Positions 1-8,503 of a stretch of 64,000 bases of DNA are shown here, piece by piece. The stretch covers positions 1 to 64,000 of the forward strand of contig NZ_CP047900.1 in assembly GCF_009911795.1 (NCBI RefSeq). The letters are read 5' to 3'. Positions within the stretch are counted from its first letter, which is position 1, and each line of letters opens with the position of its first letter. The notes beneath the pieces are model-generated. The model ran no database searches, was not told where the DNA came from, and saw nothing but the letters and a program-made list of their open reading frames with translations. The stretch is from Pseudarthrobacter psychrotolerans. Lineage in GTDB: Bacteria > Actinomycetota > Actinomycetes > Actinomycetales > Micrococcaceae. A program made the translations under genes and the position numbers.

Positions 1-1014
1 ATGAGCGAGTCCATCCCGCCGGCTCTGCAACCACCGGTTGCTGTTGCCCTGGCGAAACTCGTCAAGACATTCCCGGGACCCGATGCGCTGCCAGGCGTGA
101 TGTATTCAGAACCCAAATGGGACGGGTACCGGACGATCGCCCTCATAAATTTTGACGGGGTGACGCTCTGGTCCCGGCAGGGCAAAGAGCTCACACGGGT
201 CCTGCCTGACCTGGCCGCAGCCCTCGGGGCTCAGGTCCCGCCCGGTGTCGTCCTCGACGGCGAAGCCGTCATATGGATCAGGGATCGGCTGGACTTCGAG
301 GCGCTGCAGCGTCGCATGGTCACGTCCAGGGCGGCTCTGCCGGCGCTGGTGAAGGAATTGCCAGCCGCGTTCGCGGCCTTCGATGTTCTGGCCGTCGCCG
401 GGCAGGACGTCCGCGGTGTCCCGTTCGCCGGTCGCCGGCAGCTGCTCGAAGAATTGGCCCGGGAATGGGCCGCCCCGCTGGCCCTCTCCCCCACCACCAC
501 AGACCCTGAACTGGCAAAGACCTGGCTACGGGATCTTCCCGCCACCGGGATTGAAGGGCTCGTTTTCAAGGGAGGATCTCAGCCATATGACGCCTCCCGC
601 TCCTGGTTGAAGTTGAAGCACAAGAACGTTCTGGACGTCGTGTGCGCCGGCGTCATTGGGCCGTTGACGCAGCCCCGCGCGATCATCGCGGGCTTGCCCA
701 TTGATGGGCAGCTGCGGATCGTCGGCCGCTCTACAGTCCTTTCAACACGGGCAGGGCGTGAGCTGGGCCGTCAACTGCGCCCGGCGCAGCCCGGGCATCC
801 GTGGCCCGAAGAGATCAGCGAAACCTCGCTGAACAGATTCAGCAAGGACAAAGGCCCGGTGCACCTGACGCTGGTAGAACCGCTCGTCGTTGAAGTGGCG
901 GCCGACGTCGCGTGGTCCGGTAAGTCTTTCCGACACCCCTTATCGATGGTCCGGGCCAGACCAGAGCTGGATCCCGCCGCCGTCGAACTCCCGCCGCACA
1001 TCAAGGACCGGTAA
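1..1014 (+). CDS. ATP-dependent DNA ligase (LigC/LigD-type catalytic protein)
   Basis: Predicted to seal nicks in duplex DNA using ATP, through a lysyl-AMP intermediate. The nucleotidyltransferase motifs are in order: EPKWDGYR with the presumed adenylated Lys39, SRQGKEL near residue 60, LDGEAV with Glu88, EGLVFK near 185-190 and WLKLKH near 205. An OB-fold-like part follows to residue 337. The length fits the small stand-alone ligases of actinobacteria; no polymerase or nuclease domain of full LigD is present. The ATG is the first base of the window, so a longer N-terminus cannot be excluded. No transposon boundary lies close by. Family assignment is firm; a role in end joining rather than plasmid repair is open. 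Confidence 0.92.
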   Translation: MSESIPPALQPPVAVALAKLVKTFPGPDALPGVMYSEPKWDGYRTIALINFDGVTLWSRQGKELTRVLPDLAAALGAQVPPGVVLDGEAVIWIRDRLDFEALQRRMVTSRAALPALVKELPAAFAAFDVLAVAGQDVRGVPFAGRRQLLEELAREWAAPLALSPTTTDPELAKTWLRDLPATGIEGLVFKGGSQPYDASRSWLKLKHKNVLDVVCAGVIGPLTQPRAIIAGLPIDGQLRIVGRSTVLSTRAGRELGRQLRPAQPGHPWPEEISETSLNRFSKDKGPVHLTLVEPLVVEVAADVAWSGKSFRHPLSMVRARPELDPAAVELPPHIKDR

Positions 1015-1174
1015 ACCCCTTAAATCGCGTTGGACGGGTTGTGCCCACTGGGGCAGGTGGAGCCCTCCGCACAGCTCAAAGCTGTCCCCATTGGGTACAA
1101 CCCGTTCGTTGTCGGTGCCCGCCCCTATTCTGAACCTCTGCAGCCTGGATGGCTGCATTTTATGGAGTGTCGAT

Positions 1175-1190
1175 TCGAATATATGTTCTA
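1175..1190. promoter_or_regulatory. LexA/SOS-box-like site
   Basis: The sequence TCGAATATATGTTCTA resembles the actinobacterial LexA box TCGAAC-N4-GTTCGA, differing at two positions. It lies 10 bp upstream of the ATG at 1201, overlapping the likely promoter. The second downstream gene belongs to a family often coded beside ImuB/DinB mutagenesis genes, which makes damage control plausible. Confidence 0.45.
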
Positions 1191-1200
1191 AGGTTGTGGT

Positions 1201-1536
1201 ATGTCCTCCCCCGAGTATGCGGCCGCGCTGCAGGCGCAGTACACGCGGCGTGCCGGCCCGATCGGGCTGACCGTGGAAGAGCTCGATTTCGAACATTTCC
1301 CGGCCAAGAACGGGTTCCCGGGAATCCCAGTGAAGGCCTGGATCCGGTTCCCGAACTGCGCGGAGCTGGTAGACGGCGAGGTGTACGCCTGGACGGCGAA
1401 AGCCGCGGAAGTGACGTGGAAGGACGGGCCGGTGACGTACCGGACGTGGGTGTGGAGCTCGGCGGTCACCCGCCGGGAAGAAATGATGAACAGGAATTTG
1501 GGAGAGCGGACCAGCCGTGACAGCAACAGCAAGTGA
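1201..1536 (+). CDS. hypothetical protein, first gene of a putative SOS-controlled set
   Basis: A 111-residue acidic/aromatic protein with no family I recognise. It has no signal peptide or membrane segment. The middle (KAWIRFPNCAEL, EVYAWTAKAAEVTW) alternates hydrophobic and polar residues like a small beta-rich fold. The ATG is preceded closely by a LexA-like box. Its 3' end overlaps the next gene by 20 bp in another frame, so the two are probably translated together. Confidence 0.55.
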   Translation: MSSPEYAAALQAQYTRRAGPIGLTVEELDFEHFPAKNGFPGIPVKAWIRFPNCAELVDGEVYAWTAKAAEVTWKDGPVTYRTWVWSSAVTRREEMMNRNLGERTSRDSNSK

Positions 1537-1822
1537 AACAGCCCTGGACGTCCCCGTGGATGTCCGGTTCACCGCGGTCGGCATTCCCCTTGCCGTCCGC
1601 TACGACGGGCGCGTGTGGGCAGTCGCGGCGGAGCCGCTGCACTGGTTCGCCAGGGACTCCTGGTGGGAGACACGACGGTCCGCGCCGGTAGGCGTTGGGA
1701 ACATCGTGGATATCGAATTTTGGAGGGTACAGGTCAAGCTCTCGGCCAACTCAGCCTTGCGGACATTTCTGCTGCGCCGGGAGCCAGTAGCCACTCAGTG
1801 GCTCTTGGAATCCATCAGCTAG
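1517..1822 (+). CDS. DUF6504-like protein
   Basis: A 101-residue protein with the pattern of the small DUF6504 family: PVDVRF near the start, then a stretch giving a predicted strand-turn-strand (PLAVRYDGRVWAV), paired tryptophans (HWFARDSWWE) and FWRVQVKL. In actinobacteria such proteins are often coded beside ImuB/DnaE2 or DinB translesion polymerase genes; no polymerase gene is visible here. It overlaps the preceding gene, and its TAG shares bases with the GTG of the next one (TAGTG). Family membership is from pattern memory, so moderate confidence. Confidence 0.6.
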   Translation: MTATASETALDVPVDVRFTAVGIPLAVRYDGRVWAVAAEPLHWFARDSWWETRRSAPVGVGNIVDIEFWRVQVKLSANSALRTFLLRREPVATQWLLESIS

Positions 1823-2217
1823 TGCCGGCTGCCACGTACCGCTCCCCCGTTCCGGAACGGTTGTGGGAGCGGATCCGGGATGAGTTCAACCTGCCCGCCC
1901 TGGAACAGGTCCGGGAACGGTTCTCCGCCGTGCACGAAGATCCCGCACCGGTGATGCGGCAGCTCGTTCGGGTCTTCATCGATGAGGGGACGTACTGCCC
2001 TGGCTTCCAGTTCCGCCCTGACCTGTCCTTGTACCCGGTCGTGGTGGGACTCTTCGAACGGGCGATGGAGTTACGGATCCCGCATAACTACTTCGCACTG
2101 TGGATGATGGTCCCCTGCACGGGGCTGCGGGGCGCCCGGCCAGTGGACCTACGGGAGAACGGCAGCGCGTCGCCGCTCTTGGCGGCGTTGGAACGGACGT
2201 TCGCAGGGCCGGCCTAA
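1822..2217 (+). CDS. hypothetical protein
   Basis: A 131-residue soluble protein starting at a GTG that overlaps the stop of the preceding gene, which suggests translational coupling. An ATG farther upstream in frame (1615) would overlap almost all of the DUF6504-like gene and is rejected. The N-terminal half (PERLWERIRDEFNLPALEQ) is helical and charged. I do not recognise a family. Confidence 0.5.
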   Translation: MPAATYRSPVPERLWERIRDEFNLPALEQVRERFSAVHEDPAPVMRQLVRVFIDEGTYCPGFQFRPDLSLYPVVVGLFERAMELRIPHNYFALWMMVPCTGLRGARPVDLRENGSASPLLAALERTFAGPA

Positions 2218-2220
2218 AAT

Positions 2221-2379
2221 ATGGGGGTGAAAGTGATCCTGAGCGTAGAGCCTGCCGACGGTCAGCGGACTTACGTCGACGCCGAAGGCGAGACGTAAGA
2301 GACAGCCAAAGCACAAGCGGAGGCCCAGATCCCCGAAGGATCAAAGGCGATCGCGATCCGCACCAGGGAGAAGGAATAG
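2221..2379 (+). pseudogene. small conserved protein interrupted by a nonsense codon
   Basis: Reading from the ATG gives a short protein that is clearly related to the intact 48-residue protein at 41571-41717: both carry the pattern DG-x-T/D, EGET or QGDT, NAKAV or TAKAQ, IPEGSK or IPEGTK, and AIRT or AIRK. Here codon 26 is TAA (2296-2298) where the intact relative has TAC (Tyr). After the stop the frame stays open and homologous to the TAG at 2377. It lies 3 bp after the preceding gene, so it was probably the last gene of that operon. Function unknown. Confidence 0.6.
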
Positions 2380-2866
2380 CAGGGACCGCCTGGGGAAGCT
2401 TTGGCCAGCGGGCTAAGAGCTCATAGGGTTACTGCGAAGGTCGTTTCCCGAGTGGTGTGCTGGACAGTGCATTGCGAGCAACAAGGGGAATGACCTTCAT
2501 TTGTTCGTTCTCGTGGCCTTCGTCGCGCAGAGCGCAGGAGGCTAAAACACACGTCCAGCGGCAAGCCTGTGGGCCGCATTTGCACCCGGGATGGTCACCG
2601 AGGATGACATTGAGCGGTGCAAAAACATCGCCATCTATCACCGCAAATCACAACCGGCCGGTAGCGGATCTGAAGGCTCGTCCTGATAAACGGTCGTTTG
2701 ATGAGAACGCCCTGTAGCGCTGCAGACGACTTCGGAAATTTGTGCAGCCGACTTTGGAAGCTGACAGGCGTGACAGAAAATCGAGGGCGGCGGCCCGCTG
2801 CGTCGCCGAGATCGCGCAGGTCAGCCCTGTAAAGTTTCTGATACAACCCGACGACCGGCACGGAGC
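2380..2866. other. intergenic stretch without a recognisable gene
   Basis: About 490 bp between the broken small gene and the methyltransferase. Short open frames exist on both strands, including a Cys-containing 70-residue one on the minus strand at 2429-2641, but none has convincing codon use or a ribosome-binding site. It presumably holds the promoter of the restriction-modification genes. Confidence 0.5.
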
Positions 2867-4069
2867 ATGAGCATGAGCATGGCGACGATCACCAGTGGAT
2901 CCTCGAACTTGAACGCCGCCAAGGCAGCGAAAAACGACGAGTTCTACACCCAGTGGGTCGACATCGAGCGGGAGATGAACGCCTACCTCGAGTACGACCC
3001 CGACGTGTTCCGCGACAAGGTCGTCCTGCTCCCCTGCGACGACCCCGAGTGGTCGAACTTCACGAAGTTTTTTGCCCTGCACTTCGTCGATTACGGACTC
3101 AAGAAGCTCATCTCGACGTCATACGCTCCAGACAAGAATCCTGCGGGCTCCTACTACACGCCGACGCTCTTCGAGATGGGCGACCCGCAGTTCGACGCGA
3201 CGAAGACCCGTCAGAACGGCAAGAAGTTCGTCCTCGAGCGCGACGACGTCAACGGTGACGGGGTCGTCAATATTGACGACCTCAAGTGGGAGTACCTCGA
3301 GGACGACGGCGACTTCCGCAGCCTCGAGGTAACCGCGCTGCGCGACGAGGCCGACCTGGTGATCACGAATCCGCCCTTCTCGCTGTTTCGCGAGTTCGTC
3401 GACTGGCTAGCCCAGGGCGACGTGGTGTTCTCGGTTATCGGCAATCAGAACGCGATCGCTTACAAGGAAGTCTTCCGACTGATCAAGGAAAATCGCATGT
3501 GGCTCGGGAAGGGATTTCCGCGCAACATGGCTCACTTCCATACCCCATATTCCGTCCATAGTCCGTGGGTCGAGCAGAAGGGTGAGGGCATCGTCAGGGT
3601 TCCGGGTGTCCAGTGGTTCACGAACGTGGAGCACGGTCGCCGGCACGAGCCACTTCAGCTTATGACTATGGCGGACAACCTGCGGTACAACAAGAAGCTC
3701 ATCAGCACACTTGACGGCAGAGCCGAGTACCAGCAGTACGACAACTTCGACGCGATTGAAGTCCCATTCACTGACGCGATCCCCTCTGACTACGACGGCG
3801 TGATGGGCGTGCCCATCACCTGGCTCGCGAAGTACAACCCCGATCAGTTCGAGATACTTGGCACCGACGAGTGCGACTACCCGCCGACGAAGACCTACAA
3901 GTCCAAGCGCAAGGTCGTGGACGGCGTCTCGTCCAAGTCCAATACCGGTTCGAAGGGGTGCTACATCCGCACCGAGTCGTTCGGCTCTGGGACCTACTTC
4001 GAGGTCGGTTATCCCGTCAAGCGCATCTACAAGCGAATCTTCATCCGCCACAGGGAGGCACAGTCGTGA
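2867..4069 (+). CDS. EcoRI-type adenine-specific DNA methyltransferase
   Basis: Predicted to methylate adenine in a specific DNA site using S-adenosylmethionine and so protect self DNA. The 400-residue protein has the EcoRI-methylase style: an early CDDPEWSNF segment (about residues 57-65) and the catalytic NPPF motif in [13 protein letters not shown] at about residues 168-171. Three in-frame ATGs lie at 2867, 2873 and 2879; the first is given, but any could be used. Its TGA overlaps the GTG of the DUF262/HNH gene, so the two are translationally coupled. Amino-acid style differs from the flanking genes (many Asp/Lys/Tyr), compatible with transfer as a cassette. Confidence 0.88.
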   Translation: MSMSMATITSGSSNLNAAKAAKNDEFYTQWVDIEREMNAYLEYDPDVFRDKVVLLPCDDPEWSNFTKFFALHFVDYGLKKLISTSYAPDKNPAGSYYTPTLFEMGDPQFDATKTRQNGKKFVLERDDVNGDGVVNIDDLKWEYLEDDGDFRSLEVTALRDEADLVITNPPFSLFREFVDWLAQGDVVFSVIGNQNAIAYKEVFRLIKENRMWLGKGFPRNMAHFHTPYSVHSPWVEQKGEGIVRVPGVQWFTNVEHGRRHEPLQLMTMADNLRYNKKLISTLDGRAEYQQYDNFDAIEVPFTDAIPSDYDGVMGVPITWLAKYNPDQFEILGTDECDYPPTKTYKSKRKVVDGVSSKSNTGSKGCYIRTESFGSGTYFEVGYPVKRIYKRIFIRHREAQS

Positions 4070-5232
4070 AAACCACTCTCCAGCACTACTCGGCCGAGAA
4101 GATTACCGAGGGCTTCGTCTATAACGAGCTCGAAGGCAAGGGGCTCTTTGGCCTGTCTGGCAAGCTCGTGATCCAGCCCGAGTTCCAGCGCCACTACATC
4201 TACAACGACGGCAAGAAGGACGTTGCCGTTATCGACTCCCTGCTCAAGGGTTACCCGATCGGGCTCATCTACTTCAACGTGGCGGGTGACAAGCTCGAGG
4301 TCTTGGACGGCCAGCAGCGGATCACGAGCGTCGGCCGGTTCGTCACCGGCAAGTTCGCCATCAAGGTCGCCGGCAAGGAGCATACCTTCAAGTCGTTGCC
4401 TCCGGAGGACCAGCAGAGGATCCGCGAGAGCGCTCTCCTGGTCTACGAGTGCGAGGGCACCGAGACCGAAATCAAGGAGTGGTTCCGCACCATCAACATC
4501 GCCGGCGTCCCGCTCAACAAACAGGAGATGCTCAACGCGATCTACTCGGGTTCATTCGTCACCAAGGCCAAAGCCGAGTTCTCCAACTCGAACAACGCCA
4601 ATATGCAGAAGTGGTCCGCTTACGTGAAGGGTGACCCCAAACGTCAGGAGATCCTCGAAGAGGCTCTGCACTGGGTCTCCTCAGCCCGGGGCAAGACCAT
4701 CGACGCCTACTTGGCCCATCACCGTCGCGACACCGAGATCACCGAGCTGAAGAACTACTTCACCTCGGTCATCGACTGGGTGAGCAGCGTATTCGTCCGT
4801 CCACCCGACAAGGAGATGCGCGGGCTCGAGTGGGGCCGCCTCTACGAGGAACACCACACCACGGCCTACGACATCGCCCAGGTCGAGGACGACGTCAACA
4901 GGCTGCGAGCCGACCACGCGGTCAAGAACGCCAAGGGCATCTACGAGTACCTGCTTGACGGCAAGACCCGGACCCAGTTACTCGACATCCGAATCTTCGA
5001 CGAGAGCACCAAGCGGGCCGGCTACGAGAAGCAGACGCAGAAATCGAAGGTCGACGGCACGTCAAACTGCCCGTTGTGCGCGCTCGGTAACGACAACAAC
5101 AAGTCGCGCATCTATCAGCTCAAGGAGATGGACGCCGACCACGTCACCGCATGGTCGAAGGGCGGCTCGACGGATCTGTCGAACCTCACCATGCTGTGCC
5201 AGACGCATAACCGTGCCAAGGGCAACCGGTAG
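4066..5232 (+). CDS. DUF262 and HNH nuclease, probable restriction enzyme
   Basis: A 388-residue protein starting at a GTG that overlaps the methyltransferase stop. The N-terminal DUF262 (ParB/sulfiredoxin-like) domain is marked by [11 protein letters not shown] near residue 38 and DGQQRITS near 81, the nucleotide-sensing signature of GmrS-like proteins. The C-terminal 60 residues form an HNH nuclease with a CPLC pair, [12 protein letters not shown] and [17 protein letters not shown]262 plus HNH is the architecture of GmrSD-type and related restriction nucleases; beside a methyltransferase it is the likely cleavage subunit. Whether it cuts unmodified or modified DNA cannot be told from sequence. 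Confidence 0.8.
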   Translation: MKTTLQHYSAEKITEGFVYNELEGKGLFGLSGKLVIQPEFQRHYIYNDGKKDVAVIDSLLKGYPIGLIYFNVAGDKLEVLDGQQRITSVGRFVTGKFAIKVAGKEHTFKSLPPEDQQRIRESALLVYECEGTETEIKEWFRTINIAGVPLNKQEMLNAIYSGSFVTKAKAEFSNSNNANMQKWSAYVKGDPKRQEILEEALHWVSSARGKTIDAYLAHHRRDTEITELKNYFTSVIDWVSSVFVRPPDKEMRGLEWGRLYEEHHTTAYDIAQVEDDVNRLRADHAVKNAKGIYEYLLDGKTRTQLLDIRIFDESTKRAGYEKQTQKSKVDGTSNCPLCALGNDNNKSRIYQLKEMDADHVTAWSKGGSTDLSNLTMLCQTHNRAKGNR

Positions 5233-5237
5233 GACTC

Positions 5238-5459
5238 ATGGCGAGGCGTTCGCTGGACAGCCGAGGATTTGGCACTCGGATCCGTCAATCACGCGACGCG
5301 CGCGGCTGGTCTCAGGAGGAGCTGGCAGCACGTGCCGACGTGTCGCGCCCGAGCATCGCTCGCATTGAGCGAGGTGATGACGTGTCGACGGCGACACTCG
5401 TGAAGGTCGCGTCAGCCCTCGGGCTGGCGGTGGAGATCACCGAGGGCGACAAGCACTGA
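5238..5459 (+). CDS. XRE-family regulator of the restriction-modification cassette
   Basis: A 73-residue helix-turn-helix protein (RIRQSRDARGWSQEELAARADVS then RPSIARIERG), little more than the DNA-binding domain. It starts 6 bp after the nuclease gene, so all three genes form one operon. Its size and place match the controller (C) proteins that time restriction enzyme expression, although C genes usually precede the nuclease. Role inferred from context. Confidence 0.8.
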   Translation: MARRSLDSRGFGTRIRQSRDARGWSQEELAARADVSRPSIARIERGDDVSTATLVKVASALGLAVEITEGDKH

Positions 5460-6110
5460 TCGGCAACGAGTGTCGGTTCCGCTCGAAGTTTGTGATGACC
5501 TGTTTCTTGCCCAGCCTAAGCCGCATCCGAACCGTCAGCGCCGATAACAGTGTCATTTCCGTGGCAGCCAGCACCGCCGGCCTTGTCTGGCCGGGCGAGA
5601 CGTCATGTACTCGCCAGTCCCGGGATGGCGAAGTCCACGAGTCCGTGTCCGGCGGGTTCATTGAGGCCGGCGTCCCGGTCCCGTTCGTTGATCCAAGTCA
5701 GGAGCACGCCCAAACCTGACGTTAGGCAGCGGTGTACGGAGCGTCAGAATAGGATCCTCAGCGCAGTTCCTGCACGTCATCTCCGGCCAGTCCTAGATTC
5801 AAGTCTGACAGCCTGCAACGGTTCTGAACCCCCGCGAAAAGTATCCAAAAAGACCTCGCGCACACTGAAGCGAGACGAACGGAAGCCAGCAGTCCACCGT
5901 TGGGGTCAATTCGGGTTATCCACGGCTGGGAAATGGGAGCCGTTGGGGTAGCTCCCGTAGCAGCCGCAGCGATGGATAACCCACCAGGATTGTCCCCGGC
6001 TGTGGGCAGCGAAATCGATTGTCCAACACCTCCGTACTTGCGGCGATAAATGGCGGTGTTTTTGCAGCGCTACATGTCGGATTGCCCTGGCACTTATGTT
6101 TCATTGTCGG
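5460..6110. other. 650-bp stretch without a supported gene
   Basis: It separates the restriction operon from the convergent ImmA-type gene. On the minus strand a short open stretch at about 5644-5730 reads as a protein-like tail (VLLTWINERDRDAGL and following, ending at a TGA), possibly a gene remnant I cannot name. An imperfect hairpin near 6030-6070 might end transcription of the ImmA gene. Nothing else is convincing. Confidence 0.4.
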
Positions 6111-7211
6111 CTAGAGCAACTCCGCGAGATCAAATTTCCTGCGCAGCTTCGCGATCGGTCCGCCCCATGTCTTGGTCCGGAACGCCCACTGACCCGCAAC
6201 CAGGCTGGGAGAAACACCAAGCACGTTAGCGAGGGAGACGATTCCATTTACAGTCGCAATTGCGGCAAGTTGTGCCCTGTAGGCTCGCGGAATGAGATGG
6301 TCCTCCGCGAAAGCATTGGCAGCTGTCTCTTGTGCATCCGCATCGTCGTCAGCCTTGAATTCATCAATGAACGTACTTCTTTTCGGGTGAAGAGCAACGT
6401 GAGCGATCTCGTGCAGAAGCGTGAACCACAAGCTATCGAGAGCCTTATATCTACTCGTCACCGCAATCATTGGCGTTCCGTTGACCCAACGCGATACACC
6501 GCTAATTCGAGTGTTAGGAACTTCTGGGACAAATACGAGAACGACACCCGCATCGAGCAAAAGTTCCTGCGCCTTCGTGAATGCTTTTCCTACGTCGTCA
6601 TTGACAGTGAGCTTAGGAAGTAGGGCGGCCGCAGCCCGCAACTTCGTGGAATCGTACGTCGGCGCGTTTGCGATGAGGCCGGCGGCGTGAAGTTCCGATA
6701 GCCGGAGCCAGAGAGCCGTCAGGTTCGGATCGATGGAATGGATCTGACTTCTCTTATAGGACGCCTGTGGCTCAAGCCAGGTCTTGCCGTACGCGGTGGG
6801 AGAGGCCACCTCGAAGAAACGTAGAAGTTTTGCCACGGCGTCCGGACCGGAATCATTCTTGTCAATTACTTTGCGATCGATAAGCAACTGTCGAGGGAAG
6901 GAATTCGCCCATTCGACGAACCCGGCGAGAGCATTGCGCCTCTCCTTTCGCGCCCCGTATGCCTGATGTGCTGCCTCCAGGTGGAGCCAGGTGTCGGCAG
7001 AAACTCCGAGAATCTCTTCCAGCGTGACGGCAACGTCGGGAGAAAGCGCAGCTGTTCCCTTGATGACGAGGTTTATGTGCTTCGGGCTAAGCCCAGTACG
7101 GGCGGCGAGCTGCGCTTGGCTGATAGCACGAGCGTCGAGCTCGCGTTGCAGTATGCGGCCGGGCCGGGGCGCGAAGTCGAATTGCGTGTCTGTGGCGATG
7201 TAAGTGGTCAT
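6111..7211 (-). CDS. HTH (HigA-like) and ImmA/IrrE metallopeptidase fusion
   Basis: A 366-residue protein joining an N-terminal XRE helix-turn-helix (about residues 16-70, RELDARAISQAQLAARTGLS) to a C-terminal ImmA/IrrE zinc peptidase. The zinc motif is HEIAH (His267, Glu268, His271), with a likely third ligand in QETAANAFAED (about 295). ImmA relatives cleave repressors, often after DNA damage or infection signals; HTH-ImmA fusions also act as antitoxin-like regulators. It lies 10 bp after the small HigB-like gene in one operon and is divergent from the ubiquitin-like operon, so it is the best candidate sensor/regulator of that system. The TTTACC operator-like repeats lie in the shared intergenic region. 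Confidence 0.85.
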   Translation of the reverse strand: MTTYIATDTQFDFAPRPGRILQRELDARAISQAQLAARTGLSPKHINLVIKGTAALSPDVAVTLEEILGVSADTWLHLEAAHQAYGARKERRNALAGFVEWANSFPRQLLIDRKVIDKNDSGPDAVAKLLRFFEVASPTAYGKTWLEPQASYKRSQIHSIDPNLTALWLRLSELHAAGLIANAPTYDSTKLRAAAALLPKLTVNDDVGKAFTKAQELLLDAGVVLVFVPEVPNTRISGVSRWVNGTPMIAVTSRYKALDSLWFTLLHEIAHVALHPKRSTFIDEFKADDDADAQETAANAFAEDHLIPRAYRAQLAAIATVNGIVSLANVLGVSPSLVAGQWAFRTKTWGGPIAKLRRKFDLAELL

Positions 7212-7221
7212 GAGTCTCGAT

Positions 7222-7575
7222 TCAGATCGCAGGCCGGAGGATCGACCGGCCCCGAATGTGGAAGTCCTGGACGAGCAGCGCTTGCGATGTAGCGTGATCG
7301 GGCAATGCTGCCCGATTTGCGACAGCGCTGGGAACCCCGTCGGAACTTAGCGGACGTACATGCATCTCAACCTCCTCGATCGAGAGAGTCAGATTCCCCG
7401 CGTTGACGTCTATCCGGACGCTCTGAAACTTCACGATATTTTCGAGCCGTGGAGCGTAGGCGACGACGTGCAGGAGATCTTCAGCTGCCGCGAGCTGACC
7501 ATTGGCGACAGCGCGAAGGTGCGCTCCCGAGACACAAGAGTCCTCAAGCTGAGGACTTATCCACGCGAGCTGCAA
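7222..7575 (-). CDS. HigB/RelE-like toxin candidate
   Basis: A 117-residue protein starting at TTG, chosen because AGAGG sits about 7 bp before it on the minus strand. The N-terminal half (SPQLEDSCVSGAHLRAVANG, then AAEDLLHVVAYAPRLENI) resembles HigB-like killer proteins, where a Cys/basic segment precedes a helical pair. The typical C-terminal arginine-rich strand is weak. In many genomes a HigB-like gene precedes an HTH-ImmA antitoxin, as here. It could instead be a non-toxic cofactor of the regulator. Family call is tentative. Confidence 0.45.
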   Translation of the reverse strand: MQLAWISPQLEDSCVSGAHLRAVANGQLAAAEDLLHVVAYAPRLENIVKFQSVRIDVNAGNLTLSIEEVEMHVRPLSSDGVPSAVANRAALPDHATSQALLVQDFHIRGRSILRPAI

Positions 7576-7577
7576 GC

Positions 7578-7626
7578 TTTACCTCTTTGGTAAACGGTAC
7601 TTATGGTAGAGTCGGGTTTACCCGAC
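7578..7626. promoter_or_regulatory. divergent control region with TTTACC/GGTAAA repeats
   Basis: TTTACC-N5-GGTAAA at 7578-7594 is an inverted repeat overlapping the ribosome-binding site of the leftward HigB-like gene. GTCGGG-TTTA-CCCGAC at 7611-7626 is a second one that again contains TTTACC. The region lies between two divergent operons and the HTH-ImmA protein is the obvious binder. A strong ribosome-binding site, AAGGAAGGAGGG, follows before the ATG at 7689. Confidence 0.5.
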
Positions 7627-7688
7627 AGGTATAGGCTACCTGCTTCCAGCCGGAAGTAGGAGCACCGCTACTAAGGAAGGAGGGCCAA

Positions 7689-8126
7689 ATGGCCCCCAAC
7701 GCAACCACCTCTTTGCAGATCTCCATCGACGGCAAGGCGTTCACCACCCAGGATGGCGACCAGGAGGCCGCGTCGCTGCTGCGTCTCGCTGGACGCGACC
7801 CGAAGATTTCCGATCTTTTCCTTGTCAACAAGAACGGCGTCGAGGAGAAAATCCGCGACGGCCAAATCATCAACCTGAAGGACGGTAATCGGTTCGTCTC
7901 CCGCCAAAAGGTTCGCTTCACCATCGACGGCGAGCCGCACAGCAGCTACGACGACGACCAGACTGCCGCCGCGCTGCTCCGCCTCGCCGGAGTCGACCCG
8001 ACTGGCTACGACCTCGCCCGCATCATGCCTGCAGGCGGCACGGAGACGTTCCGCGACGAGCAGCTCGTGAAAATTAAGAACGGCGACGAGTTCGTGACCG
8101 CCAAGCATGTTGGAGGGGTCGCGTGA
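7689..8126 (+). CDS. tandem ubiquitin-like (multiubiquitin) modifier protein
   Basis: A 145-residue protein made of two beta-grasp repeats: residues about 8-76 and 77-141. Matching landmarks are ISIDGK and FTIDGE at the first strand, EAASLLRLAGRDP and TAAALLRLAGVDP in the helix, and KDGNRFVS and KNGDEFVT at the last strand. The C-terminus is KHVGG followed by Val-Ala, that is a di-glycine with a two-residue extension, as in ubiquitin precursors that need trimming. Start ATG has a strong ribosome-binding site; the TGA overlaps the GTG of the E2-like gene. It is the likely modifier conjugated by the next two genes. Target unknown. Confidence 0.85.
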   Translation: MAPNATTSLQISIDGKAFTTQDGDQEAASLLRLAGRDPKISDLFLVNKNGVEEKIRDGQIINLKDGNRFVSRQKVRFTIDGEPHSSYDDDQTAAALLRLAGVDPTGYDLARIMPAGGTETFRDEQLVKIKNGDEFVTAKHVGGVA

Positions 8127-8503
8127 GCGATTCGAACGGCCTGACAGGGCCGACTCAACAGTTCATCAACGACATGACCGCCGTGGGCGCCAATGCCCGG
8201 GCCGACGGACCCCGCATCCTCTACGACGTCGTCGCGGTAAGCGGCGCTCTTGCTGGGCAGACTGTGACGACCGGGGTCAGCGTGTCCGAGGTGCAGAGCT
8301 GGCCTATGGTCCCTCCGCACTGGATCCATCTCCCAGACTCGGTCATGTTCCCTGCGACGAACATAGATGATACCGACTGCCAACCTGGGTGGAAGCGGCA
8401 TTCCCGCGAATTCAGCTACACCGACATGTCAATGCCGCCGGCTCTCGCGTGGCTCAGGCACGTGCGAGGCTTCGTCTCGATCGCAATCCCGAGCGCAGCG
8501 TGA
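8123..8503 (+). CDS. prokaryotic E2-like conjugating protein (Prok-E2_E type)
   Basis: A 126-residue protein beginning at a GTG that overlaps the modifier stop; GGAGG lies just upstream. It has the marks of the bacterial E2/UBC-like family found with multiubiquitin proteins: VPPHWIHLP near residues 63-71 and CQPGWKRHSREF from residue 86. Cys86 is the only cysteine and so the candidate thioester residue. It would accept the activated modifier from the E1 domain of the next gene. Its stop overlaps the ATG of that gene (TGATG). Assignment rests on motif and operon order. Confidence 0.75.
   Translation: MSDSNGLTGPTQQFINDMTAVGANARADGPRILYDVVAVSGALAGQTVTTGVSVSEVQSWPMVPPHWIHLPDSVMFPATNIDDTDCQPGWKRHSREFSYTDMSMPPALAWLRHVRGFVSIAIPSAA

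Noticed and set aside
5437..5661. 74-residue minus-strand frame as a gene
   Set aside because: No ribosome-binding site or family pattern; a different frame there looks more protein-like but is also too short.
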